DNA of 64,000 bases from JBEATZ01 sp041178545. GTDB taxonomy: Bacteria > Planctomycetota > UBA1135 > UBA2386. Position 1 is the stretch's first letter, and every line of letters starts with the position of its first letter. Under the pieces are notes generated by a model that saw only the letters and a list, made by a program, of their open reading frames with translations, searched no databases and had not been told where the DNA came from. Below are positions 43,123 to 50,399 of the stretch, piece after piece. The stretch lies in NCBI GenBank assembly GCA_041178545.1, contig JBEGVB010000054.1:1-64000 (forward strand). Reading direction: 5' to 3'. A program made the translations under genes and the position numbers.

Positions 43123-44328
43123 TCAGAACTTCTGGGCGGCGCAGGGTGCGCCAGCCAGGGCCCCGGTCGTCGGGTCGTAGGCGATGGCCGTGACCGCGAG
43201 CTGGGTCAGGCCGGTGGCGCCCAGCAGGCCACGGGCGCCGCTTGGGACCAGGAAGGTGAAGTTGGTCTGGGCACCCGAGCTCACCGTGAGGCCGATGTTC
43301 TGCATGTTCGGCGACAGGCAGAGCACGCCGCTCGAGCCCGGCATGAAGGCGCTCAGCGGCAGGAACAGGTTGCCCGGCGCGAAGCCGAGGTCGACCTGGT
43401 AGAAGACCAGCGAGCCGACGGGCAGCGCCGAGTTCTGGTAGACGAAGCCGAGGTCGTCGGCGCGGCCACCGTTGAAGGGCGGCGAGGCGGCATCCGGGTG
43501 CAGGGCCGAGAAGAAGCTGGCCGTGCCCGGGGCCGTGTTGCTGATCGTGTAGGTCGCCTGGTTGGTGATCGCCGTGGCGACACCGCGGCCCGAAGCCGTG
43601 GTCAGGAGGTCCATCATGCCCTGGCGCGCGCCGCCGTAGGCGAACAGCGCGTTGGTCACGTCGTGCACGAGGCCGTAGGAGGTCTGGCCGACGGGCGCAG
43701 CGCCCTTCAGGTCGAACACGGTGAAGTTCGGGCCCGGCTGGATGCCCAGGCTGATCTGGACCGAGAGGCCGTCGTTGGGCCAGAAGGAAGGCGTGGCCGC
43801 CGTGTTGGCGGCTGCCGAGGCCTGCAACTCCACCGACACGAAGGCATCGGCGTTGTTGGGCACGGCCACCGGGGTGGTGAAGGTGTAGCTCACCAGCCAC
43901 GCAGCGGGAGACGCCGTCGTGCTCACGGGCGAGAGCAGGCCCGTGACGGTCGACAGCGCGGTCGTGCCGGCCGGCTGGCCCGCGGTGATCGTCGGGAAGT
44001 CGGGTGCAGTGGAGCTCTCGGTGTAGATGTGCAGGTTGTAGCCCTCCTGCGAGACCGCGTACTGGTCCTGCAGCACGAACTGCACGCCGTCGATCAGGTT
44101 CTGCGTCGAGCCGGGCGAGCCCGCGGGTGGTGCGTCTGGCCTGCAGATGGCCACGTAGTCGGACGAGTCGAAGCGGAAGATCAGTTCGCCGGCCCGGTTG
44201 GCCATGGCGCCGCGCGAGGTTGCGCCAGCGACCACGTTGAAGTTGAAGCCAGCTGGCTGCGGGGTCTGGGCCGCGAGCGAGGCAGCGACTGCGAGCGAGG
44301 CAGCGAAGGTGAGCAGGGTCTTGTGCAT
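43123..44328 (-). CDS. Secreted beta-rich protein of unknown function
   Basis: The 401-residue product has a clear signal peptide (MHKTLLTFAASLAVAASLAAQ) and no later membrane segment. The body is rich in Ala, Thr, Gly, Ser and Phe with alternating strands, typical of a secreted beta protein. I recognise no domain. Only two cysteine-containing spots are obvious (AICRPD; the end ...APCAAQKF). AAGGAGAA lies about 9 nt upstream of the ATG, the best Shine-Dalgarno site in the window, and a TATCCT box sits further upstream (44373-44378). Both suggest strong expression. It is a single-gene unit bounded by a strong terminator. Confidence 0.8.
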   Translation of the reverse strand: MHKTLLTFAASLAVAASLAAQTPQPAGFNFNVVAGATSRGAMANRAGELIFRFDSSDYVAICRPDAPPAGSPGSTQNLIDGVQFVLQDQYAVSQEGYNLHIYTESSTAPDFPTITAGQPAGTTALSTVTGLLSPVSTTASPAAWLVSYTFTTPVAVPNNADAFVSVELQASAAANTAATPSFWPNDGLSVQISLGIQPGPNFTVFDLKGAAPVGQTSYGLVHDVTNALFAYGGARQGMMDLLTTASGRGVATAITNQATYTISNTAPGTASFFSALHPDAASPPFNGGRADDLGFVYQNSALPVGSLVFYQVDLGFAPGNLFLPLSAFMPGSSGVLCLSPNMQNIGLTVSSGAQTNFTFLVPSGARGLLGATGLTQLAVTAIAYDPTTGALAGAPCAAQKF

Positions 44329-44337
44329 GGTGGTGTG

Positions 44338-44345
44338 TTCTCCTT
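44338..44345 (-). promoter_or_regulatory. Strong Shine-Dalgarno site (AAGGAGAA)
   Basis: AAGGAGAA is spaced 9 nt from the start codon at 44328. It stands out because many neighbouring genes lack any such site. Confidence 0.7.
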
Positions 44346-44372
44346 GGGAACCGTCCAGTGGACGTCCGCGGA

Positions 44373-44378
44373 AGGATA
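44373..44378 (-). promoter_or_regulatory. Candidate -10 box (TATCCT) for the secreted protein gene
   Basis: On the minus strand TATCCT lies 44 nt before the ATG, with CCGACA 18 nt further upstream as a possible -35. The resulting leader of about 38 nt contains the AAGGAGAA site. The rest of the gap to 44569 shows nothing else. Confidence 0.4.
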
Positions 44379-44569
44379 GTCGTTCCCCTGTCCATCTGTC
44401 GGACGGACTCGCCAACCCCTGACCTCATGCGGCCGAGGGGAAACCTCGGGGACCGCTGCCATCGCAGGTTGGCACGTCCCCATCCGGGACGACCCGGTTG
44501 CATCGCCCGGTGCCCGGGCAGGTTGGGACCGTCGCTCCCGACCTTGGGAAGCACCGGACCCCCGGCGGG

Positions 44570-44929
44570 TCACTTGAACATCACCTCGTCCTTGAGCGAG
44601 TACAGGATGGCGAGCATCTCGCGCTGTTCGCCCTCGCCGATCCCGTTCTGCTTGAGCGCCTTGAGCACGTCGTCGACGGCTGCCAGCAGCTCCCGCTCGT
44701 TGACGTTCATCCCCTTGTGCGCGGTCGGCATGTCCCGGCCCGTGTAGACCTCCGTGCCACCCGTCCCTGCGCCGATGAAGTTGGCGACGTGGTTGACCAG
44801 GTCCTCCACGTTGGACGCCATGAACCTGGTCTGGATGAGCGGGTTCACGAGGTGGAGGTTGACGATGTCGCGGGCGAGCTTGCGGACGGCCGCGGCGCCG
44901 CCGAGCCGGTCGTAGAGGGACTTGGTCAT
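44570..44929 (-). CDS. Group 1 truncated haemoglobin
   Basis: Truncated haemoglobins bind O2/NO at a haem and are used in NO detoxification or oxygen sensing. The 119-residue product matches group 1: LYDRLGG start, NPLIQTRF, and GGTEVYTGRDMPTAHKGMN, where the His of AHKGM is the proximal haem ligand. One oddity: where the family usually has Phe-Tyr (helix B, with the B10 Tyr that stabilises bound O2), this protein reads DIVNLH, so the Tyr appears to be Val. AGGAGA about 6 nt before the ATG supports the start. It lies 100 nt downstream of the ATPase/winged-helix regulator gene on the same strand and could be its target. Confidence 0.9.
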   Translation of the reverse strand: MTKSLYDRLGGAAAVRKLARDIVNLHLVNPLIQTRFMASNVEDLVNHVANFIGAGTGGTEVYTGRDMPTAHKGMNVNERELLAAVDDVLKALKQNGIGEGEQREMLAILYSLKDEVMFK

Positions 44930-44969
44930 CTGGTTCTCCTGTGTGGTTTCGAGCTTGCTTGGATCGTTG

Positions 44970-44975
44970 GACGGT
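44970..44975 (-). promoter_or_regulatory. Candidate -10 box (TACCGT) for the truncated haemoglobin
   Basis: On the minus strand TACCGT lies 40 nt before the ATG. It is in the 100-nt gap after the regulator gene, so the haemoglobin could have its own promoter. No -35 hexamer is evident. Confidence 0.25.
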
Positions 44976-45029
44976 AGCTGGGCCGCGCCTCGGAACATGA
45001 GGGCCAGATGAGAACCGGTGCTCGCCTGC

Positions 45030-46919
45030 TCAGGTCCGCAGCCGGTACCCGGCACCGCGCACGGTCGCAATCGAAGTCGAGTGGCCCTCGAGCTTGCGGC
45101 GCAGCGACCGGATCACCACCTCCACGACATTGCTGCCGACGGCCTCCTGCCGCGTGCCCCACACGACGTCCAACAGCATCCTCCTGCTGACCACGCCGCC
45201 ACCGGCATCGAGCAGGGACTGCAGCACCCCGAGCTCGAGCGGGGCCAGCTCGACCCACTGGTTCCCCACGAGTGCGGCACGCCGGCCTGTGTCGAGCGCG
45301 ATCTCGTCGGACAACCCGAGTTCGTGGCGCACGAGGCGCCGCAGCCAGGCGTCGACGGATCCCGGGCCGAAGTCGAGCACTGCGCTGCCCATGCCGAGGT
45401 TTGCCCCCGTGCACGCGACGACAAAGCCCAACTGGCGTGCAACCGCGGCATAGGGAGCGAGGTCCGCAACGGCGAGGTACACGCGGCGGAGGCGAGGTCG
45501 CATGGCCAGGTAGCTGCGCTTGACGTCGAGCCAGCAGGCTGCCTGCACCGCGGATGGGGCGTCCCCCTCCTCGCTGGAGAGCCAGCGTCGCAGGAAGAGG
45601 GCCGCACCCGGAGCCGTCCCCGGACCCGCAGGCAGTTCTGCGAGCCATGCGGAGGCAACCGGGTCCCGCTGGAGCACCGTTGCAGGAACCGACGTGGGGT
45701 CGAACATGCAGTAGAACCCCACGACCGACCGGTTCCCGTCCCGCACGACGCGGAAGGCCTGCGGGACCGAGTCCCAGTAGTCCCTGGTGGTCGTGCGGTC
45801 CAGTGCCGCACCCGTGGCCGCGGCGATCGCCAGCACCGCATCCCGGTCGGCGGGACCCGCGTCCTCGACCGCGAGCCGTTGCACACCCTCGGGGAAGAAC
45901 GCTCCACGCACCACCGGGTTGTCCAGGAGGTGGATCACGTCTGCCGTGTGGCGCCACAGGTCCTCCGGGCCGACCTGACCTGCCCGTTCCTCGAGCGCGC
46001 GCCATGCGATCCGCCGGTAGGTGAGGAAGCGAGCAGGGTCCGACGACCGGAGGTGCTTCGCCAGTGCCTCGTGGACTGCCGCGTGGAGTGCGATGCCGTC
46101 CACCCGGCGTTCGAAGATCGGCAGTTCGGCCAGCGCGTTGTAGGCGCCTTGTGGTTCGTCGGTCCCGAGGAGTTCCCCGAGCAGCGGGGCCGTGACCCTG
46201 CGCACGGTGGACGCTGCCTCGACGGCGCGCAGCCTTGCACCGTCCTCGATGCCCTGCAGGAAGAAGCCCGTGAGCTGGCCCACGACGTCGTGCAGCCCGA
46301 CGTCCTCCAGGACCTCACCTTCGTGGTTGCGCGAGGCAGCGCAGGCCAGGTGCAGCGCGAGGGGGTGCCCCTTGGCGAAGCGCAGCACCGTTTCCTGCCC
46401 CTGCTCCGGGACCCCGGCGGAGCGGACGAGTTGCCTGGCGTGCTCCTCCTTCAGCTCGCGCAGCCTGATCCCAAGGAACACGCCCTCTGCATTCAGCCAG
46501 GCAGGGTTCGGTTGGGCGCGCCGGCACAGCACGAGGCGGACCGTGCCGTCGAGCCTGGCCAGCAGGTGGGTCCGGATCCAGGAGTCGAGCAGCAGGAAGT
46601 GGTCGTGGTTGTCGAGGCAGACGACTGCAGGGGCGACGGACTGCCGCGCGCCCGGAGCCAGCGCATGGTCCATTGCCTGCAGCAGACCCGCCTCGGTCGG
46701 CTCGATTGCGCGGCAGTCGAGGAGGACTGCGGTGTGGCCGCGGGCCCGCGCGTTCGCCACGAAGGCGCGCAGCAGTGCGGACTTGCCGATCCCTGGAACG
46801 CCATGCAGGTGGGCCACCCGGGGGCCCGCTGGGTCCAGCAGGGTTGCGAGGGCGCGCAACTCCTCCTGTCGCCCCGGCAGTTCCGCAGGGGTCGGGTCCG
46901 CGGGCGGGAGGGCTTCCAT
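45030..46919 (-). CDS. AAA ATPase with C-terminal OmpR-type winged-helix DNA-binding domain
   Basis: The 629-residue cytoplasmic protein has an N-terminal AAA_16-type NTPase: Walker A GVPGIGKS (residues 40-47) and Walker B AVVCLDNHDHF (D103). Residues about 200-380 are helical. Residues about 390-540 have a strand/helix pattern reminiscent of a GNAT fold (FRVVRDGNRSVVGFYCMF; RRVYLAVADLAPYAAVARQLGF). Residues 550-629 are a typical OmpR/PhoB winged helix (LAPLELGVLQSLL... VVEVVIRSLRRKLEG... TVRGAGYRL). There is no receiver domain, so it should respond through nucleotide or ligand binding. A TAGCCT box 6 nt before the ATG suggests a leaderless mRNA. Its target is unknown; the truncated haemoglobin downstream is a candidate. 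Confidence 0.85.
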   Translation of the reverse strand: MEALPPADPTPAELPGRQEELRALATLLDPAGPRVAHLHGVPGIGKSALLRAFVANARARGHTAVLLDCRAIEPTEAGLLQAMDHALAPGARQSVAPAVVCLDNHDHFLLLDSWIRTHLLARLDGTVRLVLCRRAQPNPAWLNAEGVFLGIRLRELKEEHARQLVRSAGVPEQGQETVLRFAKGHPLALHLACAASRNHEGEVLEDVGLHDVVGQLTGFFLQGIEDGARLRAVEAASTVRRVTAPLLGELLGTDEPQGAYNALAELPIFERRVDGIALHAAVHEALAKHLRSSDPARFLTYRRIAWRALEERAGQVGPEDLWRHTADVIHLLDNPVVRGAFFPEGVQRLAVEDAGPADRDAVLAIAAATGAALDRTTTRDYWDSVPQAFRVVRDGNRSVVGFYCMFDPTSVPATVLQRDPVASAWLAELPAGPGTAPGAALFLRRWLSSEEGDAPSAVQAACWLDVKRSYLAMRPRLRRVYLAVADLAPYAAVARQLGFVVACTGANLGMGSAVLDFGPGSVDAWLRRLVRHELGLSDEIALDTGRRAALVGNQWVELAPLELGVLQSLLDAGGGVVSRRMLLDVVWGTRQEAVGSNVVEVVIRSLRRKLEGHSTSIATVRGAGYRLRT

Positions 46920-46925
46920 CCGCTC

Positions 46926-46931
46926 AGGCTA
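46926..46931 (-). promoter_or_regulatory. Candidate -10 box (TAGCCT), leaderless spacing
   Basis: On the minus strand TAGCCT is followed by 6 nt and the ATG of the ATPase/winged-helix gene, the same box and spacing as at 13668-13673. No Shine-Dalgarno sequence is present. Confidence 0.45.
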
Positions 46932-47033
46932 TCCGCGGCCTGGCCCTCCAGCTGCCGCAGCTCCGGACAGGAACCTGACTTTCCGCCGGGAGCCTGCCGT
47001 TTCCGCGCCTGCGGACGAGCCCTCCGTCGCGCC

Positions 47034-47915
47034 TCAGACCTTGTCGGGGTCCTGGCCGCGCAGCACCGAGTTGCCGTCGAAGGTCTCGCGCAGGTTGGCG
47101 CGGGCCGGCTGCAGCAGGGCGGCGCGGTCGAGGCGCCCGCTCTGGGCGAAGAACGCGATCGGGTTGTCCCACACCAGCTGCTCGATGCGCTCGCGTGCGA
47201 CCCCTGCCTGTTCCAGCTTGGTTGCCGTGCGCGGCACCATGAGCGGGTCGCTCACGCCCCAGTCGGCGGCGCTGTTCACGACCATGCGCTCGATGCCGTA
47301 CTCCAGCACGATCTGCGTCATGCGGGCCGGGTCCATCTTGGTGTTCGGGTAGATCGAGAAACCGGACCAGCACCCGAGGTCGCGGGTGATCTTGATGGTC
47401 TCCTCGTTGCCGTGGTCCAGCAGCACGCGCTCCATCGGGAACGCGCAGTCGCGCAGGATCGCGATGCAGCGCTCGAACCCCTTCCGCTTGTCGCGGTGGG
47501 GGGTGTGGATCAACGCGGGCAACTCGTGCTTCTTCGCCAGCTCGAGCTGGGCAAGGAGGAACTTCTCCTCCTTCGGGGTCTGGTCGTCGAGCCCGATCTC
47601 ACCCACGCCCAGCACCGAGTCCTTCTCGAGGTAGCGCGGCAGGACCTCCATCACCGGTCCGTTGACGCGGTCGTCGTTGGCCTCGCGCGGGTTGAGCCCC
47701 ATGGTGCAGAAGTGGTGGATGCCGAACTGCTGGCTGCGGAACCGCTCCCACCCGAGGATCGTGTCGAAGTAGTCGACGAACGAGCCGAGGTTGGTGCGCG
47801 GCTGGCCGAGCCAGAACGCGGGCTCCAGCACGGCACGGATGCCTGCGAGCGCCATGCGCTCGTAGTCGTCCGTCACGCGGCTGTACATGTGGATGTGCGG
47901 CTCGAAGATCAGCAT
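47034..47915 (-). CDS. eboB: TatD-related metal hydrolase, EboB-like
   Basis: The 293-residue product is a TIM-barrel hydrolase with EPHIHMYSR at the N-terminus, VGEIGLDD, IHTPHRDK, LLDHGNEET and NSAADWG, which match the metal-ligand positions of TatD. It differs from the tatD gene at 11869 (longer, with different spacing). It starts 14 nt after the stop of a gene recognised as eboA. In cyanobacteria and other bacteria a TatD-like hydrolase (EboB) is encoded next to eboA in ebo clusters, which move metabolite precursors to the periplasm. The eboB name therefore rests on the neighbour as well as the fold. eboC-F homologues are not seen in this window. Confidence 0.75.
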   Translation of the reverse strand: MLIFEPHIHMYSRVTDDYERMALAGIRAVLEPAFWLGQPRTNLGSFVDYFDTILGWERFRSQQFGIHHFCTMGLNPREANDDRVNGPVMEVLPRYLEKDSVLGVGEIGLDDQTPKEEKFLLAQLELAKKHELPALIHTPHRDKRKGFERCIAILRDCAFPMERVLLDHGNEETIKITRDLGCWSGFSIYPNTKMDPARMTQIVLEYGIERMVVNSAADWGVSDPLMVPRTATKLEQAGVARERIEQLVWDNPIAFFAQSGRLDRAALLQPARANLRETFDGNSVLRGQDPDKV

Positions 47916-47929
47916 GGTGGGTCCGTGGG

Positions 47930-48751
47930 TCAGCCGACGATGCGGGCGAGCACGGCGCGCACGTCGGCGCGCGGCTCGCGGGACAGCCGCTCTGCGGCAA
48001 GGGGTGTGAGTTCGGCGCGCTTCAGTTGCAACAGGCCCTCGGCGGCTGCCAGGCGCCTGCCGTCGTCACCGTGCTCGATGCCGCCGAGGATGCGCGCCAC
48101 GCTGCCGGGCACCGGTGCGCGGCCCAGCATGCGGTCGGTGTCGCGCCACACGGGACGGCCGGCGGCCTCGCGCTCGGTGGCCAGGTCCTGCAGCATGCGG
48201 GAGAGCTCTGCGTTGGCGAGTGCCTCGGCACCGAACACGCGCTGCAGCGGCAGGTCGAGGAAGGCGAGCTTCAGCAGCAGCCGGTTGGCCTCGGTGGCGC
48301 CGAAGCCGCTGGTGCCCGCGCTGCGCGCCAGCAGGTTGCTGTCGCAGACGGCGGCCTCGACGTGCATCACCATGTTGGTGCGCTGCACCTCGCCGAGCAG
48401 CTGTGCGGTGCCCGGGCCCGACGGGCGCAGTGCGAGGCTGCGCAGCACCATGGCACGCTCCTCCAGGTCACCGTGCGCATAGAGCTCGGCGAGCTCGGGG
48501 TCGGTGGCCCCGCACAGCTGGAACAGCAGGCTGGCGGCAGCATCGCACCGCCGCCAGGCGGCGAGGTTCACGTCGGAGGTGCCCCACTGGACGCGGGTCC
48601 CGCCGAGTCCGTCGCGACCGAGCTTGCGCGGCAGCTGGGGCAGGCACACGGCAAGTTCCTCGCGGCGGCTGCGCGTGCGCGCTGCGGCCTCGCGCACCCA
48701 TGCCGCGCTGTCGCCCAACAGGGCCTCGAGTTGGCTCGTGTGCTCGCTCAT
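47930..48751 (-). CDS. eboA: EboA-domain protein
   Basis: The 273-residue all-helical protein reads like EboA of ebo metabolite-traffic clusters: WRRCDAAASLLFQL, DLEERAMVLRSLAL, QRTNMVMHVEAAV (residues 123-135), LLKLAFLDLPLQRV (159-172) and TEREAAGRPVW (192-202) follow the order and spacing I recall for that family. The recognition is from memory, not from a search. The protein is probably cytoplasmic. The last 60 residues resemble HEAT repeats. It is the first gene of a two-gene leftward unit, divergent from lgt (95 nt), and has a TAAGGT box 10 nt before the start. EboA's biochemical role is not established. Confidence 0.7.
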   Translation of the reverse strand: MSEHTSQLEALLGDSAAWVREAAARTRSRREELAVCLPQLPRKLGRDGLGGTRVQWGTSDVNLAAWRRCDAAASLLFQLCGATDPELAELYAHGDLEERAMVLRSLALRPSGPGTAQLLGEVQRTNMVMHVEAAVCDSNLLARSAGTSGFGATEANRLLLKLAFLDLPLQRVFGAEALANAELSRMLQDLATEREAAGRPVWRDTDRMLGRAPVPGSVARILGGIEHGDDGRRLAAAEGLLQLKRAELTPLAAERLSREPRADVRAVLARIVG

Positions 48752-48761
48752 CGGGGCGGGC

Positions 48762-48767
48762 ACCTTA
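48762..48767 (-). promoter_or_regulatory. Candidate promoter (TTGTCG - 17 nt - TAAGGT) for the eboA/eboB unit
   Basis: On the minus strand TAAGGT is 10 nt before the eboA ATG. TTGTCG, four of six matches to TTGACA, lies 17 nt further upstream. The leader would be 3-4 nt. Confidence 0.4.
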
Positions 48768-48833
48768 GCCCCGGGCTGCATCCGCGACAAACAACACGTG
48801 GGCGGCGCCGTGGCATCGCGCAGTGCGTGCCGG

Positions 48834-48839
48834 TAGCCT
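48834..48839 (+). promoter_or_regulatory. Candidate -10 box (TAGCCT) for lgt, leaderless spacing
   Basis: TAGCCT is followed by 7 nt and the lgt ATG. GTGGCA about 18 nt upstream is a weak -35 candidate. The eboA and lgt promoters therefore lie back to back in a 95-nt gap. Confidence 0.45.
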
Positions 48840-48846
48840 CGCTCCC

Positions 48847-49887
48847 ATGGACTTCCCCGCCTGGGACCCGGTGCTGTTCGACATCCCGGGACTGCCCGTC
48901 GACATCCGCTGGTACGGCCTGATGTACGTGGTCGGGTTCCTCGCCGGGCAGGCGATCCTCACGCGGCTCGCCCGGTCGGGTTTCTTCCCGGTGGCCCCCG
49001 AGCGGGTGGGCGACCTCATCTTCTACACCGTGCTCGGTGTGCTGCTGGGTGGCAGGATCGGCTACTCGCTCTTCTACGACCAGGCGCTCCTCTCGCCGCT
49101 CAAGTTCCTGCAGGTGTGGGGCGGCGGCCTCAGCTTCCACGGCGGGCTGGCCGGGGTCTGCGTCGCGTTCTGGCTGTTTGCGCGCAAGCACAAGTTGCCT
49201 GCCCTGCGGGTGGGAGACGCATGCGCACTCGCCGTGACGCCCGGCATCCTCGCCGTGCGGATCGCCAACTTCGTGAACGGTGAGCTGTACGGTCGCGTCA
49301 CCGAGGCGGGCGTCGGTTGGGCCATGCGCTTCCCGACCGACCCGGTGGCGCAGCGCCTGCTCGGGATCCAGGAGGGCTGGACCATGCGCGACCGCGAGTT
49401 GTGCGTCCAGGTCGCCTACGGCCACCGCACCTTTGCCGACGTGCAGCCGCTGCTGTCCAAGACCGACGCCCTCGGCCGCCCGATCCCGTGGGAGAAGGTC
49501 GCACCGGCCCTCGACTGGGGCGCGGTGAAGGACCAGGTTCCCTTCCGCCACCCGAGCCAGCTCTACGAGGCCCTTGGCGAGGGACTGGTGCTCGGCGTGC
49601 TGCTCTTCCTGCTGTACCGCTCCACCCGCGCCCGCCCCTTCGGCCCGGGTTTCTACGGTGGCTTGTTCCTGTTCGGGTACGCGGCAGCGCGCTTCCCGAT
49701 CGAGTTCCTGCGCCAGCCCGACGCCCAGTTCACCGGCCCGGACGACCCCGTGGGCACGGTGCTGCTCGGCATGACCATGGGCCAGACCCTGTGCCTGGTC
49801 ATGGCCCTCGCCGGCCTGGCCTTCGCATGGTACGGCCGCGACCGGCAACCTGCAGACCCTGTGCCCGCAAGGCAGCGGCCCGCCTGA
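48847..49887 (+). CDS. lgt: Prolipoprotein diacylglyceryl transferase
   Basis: Lgt transfers diacylglycerol from phosphatidylglycerol to the lipobox cysteine of prolipoproteins in the inner membrane. The 346-residue product has IRWYGLMYVVGF, GGLSFHGGLAG (catalytic His region), the Lgt signature RIANFVNGELYGR, RHPSQLYEA and RFPIEFLRQPD before the last helices. It is longer than the E. coli enzyme because of an extended loop between the signature and HPSQLYE (about residues 160-235). It would process the many lipoproteins in this window. A TAGCCT box lies 7 nt upstream and there is no Shine-Dalgarno site. Confidence 0.95.
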   Translation: MDFPAWDPVLFDIPGLPVDIRWYGLMYVVGFLAGQAILTRLARSGFFPVAPERVGDLIFYTVLGVLLGGRIGYSLFYDQALLSPLKFLQVWGGGLSFHGGLAGVCVAFWLFARKHKLPALRVGDACALAVTPGILAVRIANFVNGELYGRVTEAGVGWAMRFPTDPVAQRLLGIQEGWTMRDRELCVQVAYGHRTFADVQPLLSKTDALGRPIPWEKVAPALDWGAVKDQVPFRHPSQLYEALGEGLVLGVLLFLLYRSTRARPFGPGFYGGLFLFGYAAARFPIEFLRQPDAQFTGPDDPVGTVLLGMTMGQTLCLVMALAGLAFAWYGRDRQPADPVPARQRPA

Positions 49888-49955
49888 ACAGGCCCGTGTC
49901 CCCGCCCCCGGGACGGTTCGCGGTGGAGGACCCTTGCCCCGGGAGGTCTCGTCGC

Positions 49956-49961
49956 TATCCT
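49956..49961 (+). promoter_or_regulatory. Candidate -10 box (TATCCT) upstream of rpmB
   Basis: TATCCT lies 30 nt before the rpmB ATG, after the lgt stop, so L28 may have its own promoter with a leader of about 24 nt. Confidence 0.4.
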
Positions 49962-49991
49962 GCTCGCCCTTCCTTTCCCCACGAACCAGCC

Positions 49992-50306
49992 ATGTCCAGA
50001 GTCTGCGAAATCACCGGTCGTCGCACCCGTACGGGTCACCAGGTCACCCGCCGCGGTCTTGCCAAGAAGAAGGGCGGCGTCGGCCGCCGTGTGACCGGCC
50101 GCAGCAAGCGGAAGTTCAAGGCCAACATCCAGACCGTGCGCGTCCTCACTCCCGAGGGCTCCGTGGTCCGCATGAAGCTCTCGACCAAGGCCATCAAGCG
50201 CGGCCTGATCCGCGTCGAGAAGGGCGGCAAGAAGGTCGAGTACCCGCTGGTGAAGGCGCTGCGCGGCCGCAACCGCGCGTTCAGCAAGGCCCAGAAGAAG
50301 GCCTGA
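49992..50306 (+). CDS. rpmB: 50S ribosomal protein L28
   Basis: L28 is a component of the large ribosomal subunit. The 104-residue basic protein starts SRVCEITGRRTRTGHQVTRRG and continues with RSKRKFKANIQTVRV and VRMKLSTKAIKRGLI, all typical of L28. It has a C-terminal extension of about 25 residues rich in Lys/Arg/Ala compared with the 78-residue E. coli protein. It is followed by a strong terminator and converges with the DUF1501 gene. No rpmG is adjacent. Confidence 0.95.
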   Translation: MSRVCEITGRRTRTGHQVTRRGLAKKKGGVGRRVTGRSKRKFKANIQTVRVLTPEGSVVRMKLSTKAIKRGLIRVEKGGKKVEYPLVKALRGRNRAFSKAQKKA

Positions 50307-50347
50307 TCCACCGCCGCGCGCCCGCACCGCGTGGCGCGCTTCCCCGG

Positions 50348-50378
50348 GACGGAGCGCACCTGCGCTCCGTCTTCGTTT
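50348..50378. terminator. Terminator hairpin between rpmB and the DUF1501 gene
   Basis: GACGGAGCGCA pairs with TGCGCTCCGTC around a CC loop, followed by TTCGTTT on the plus strand. It probably ends rpmB and, being symmetrical, may act for the convergent unit as well. Confidence 0.75.
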
Positions 50379-50399
50379 CCACCCGGCCCCGCGACGGGC

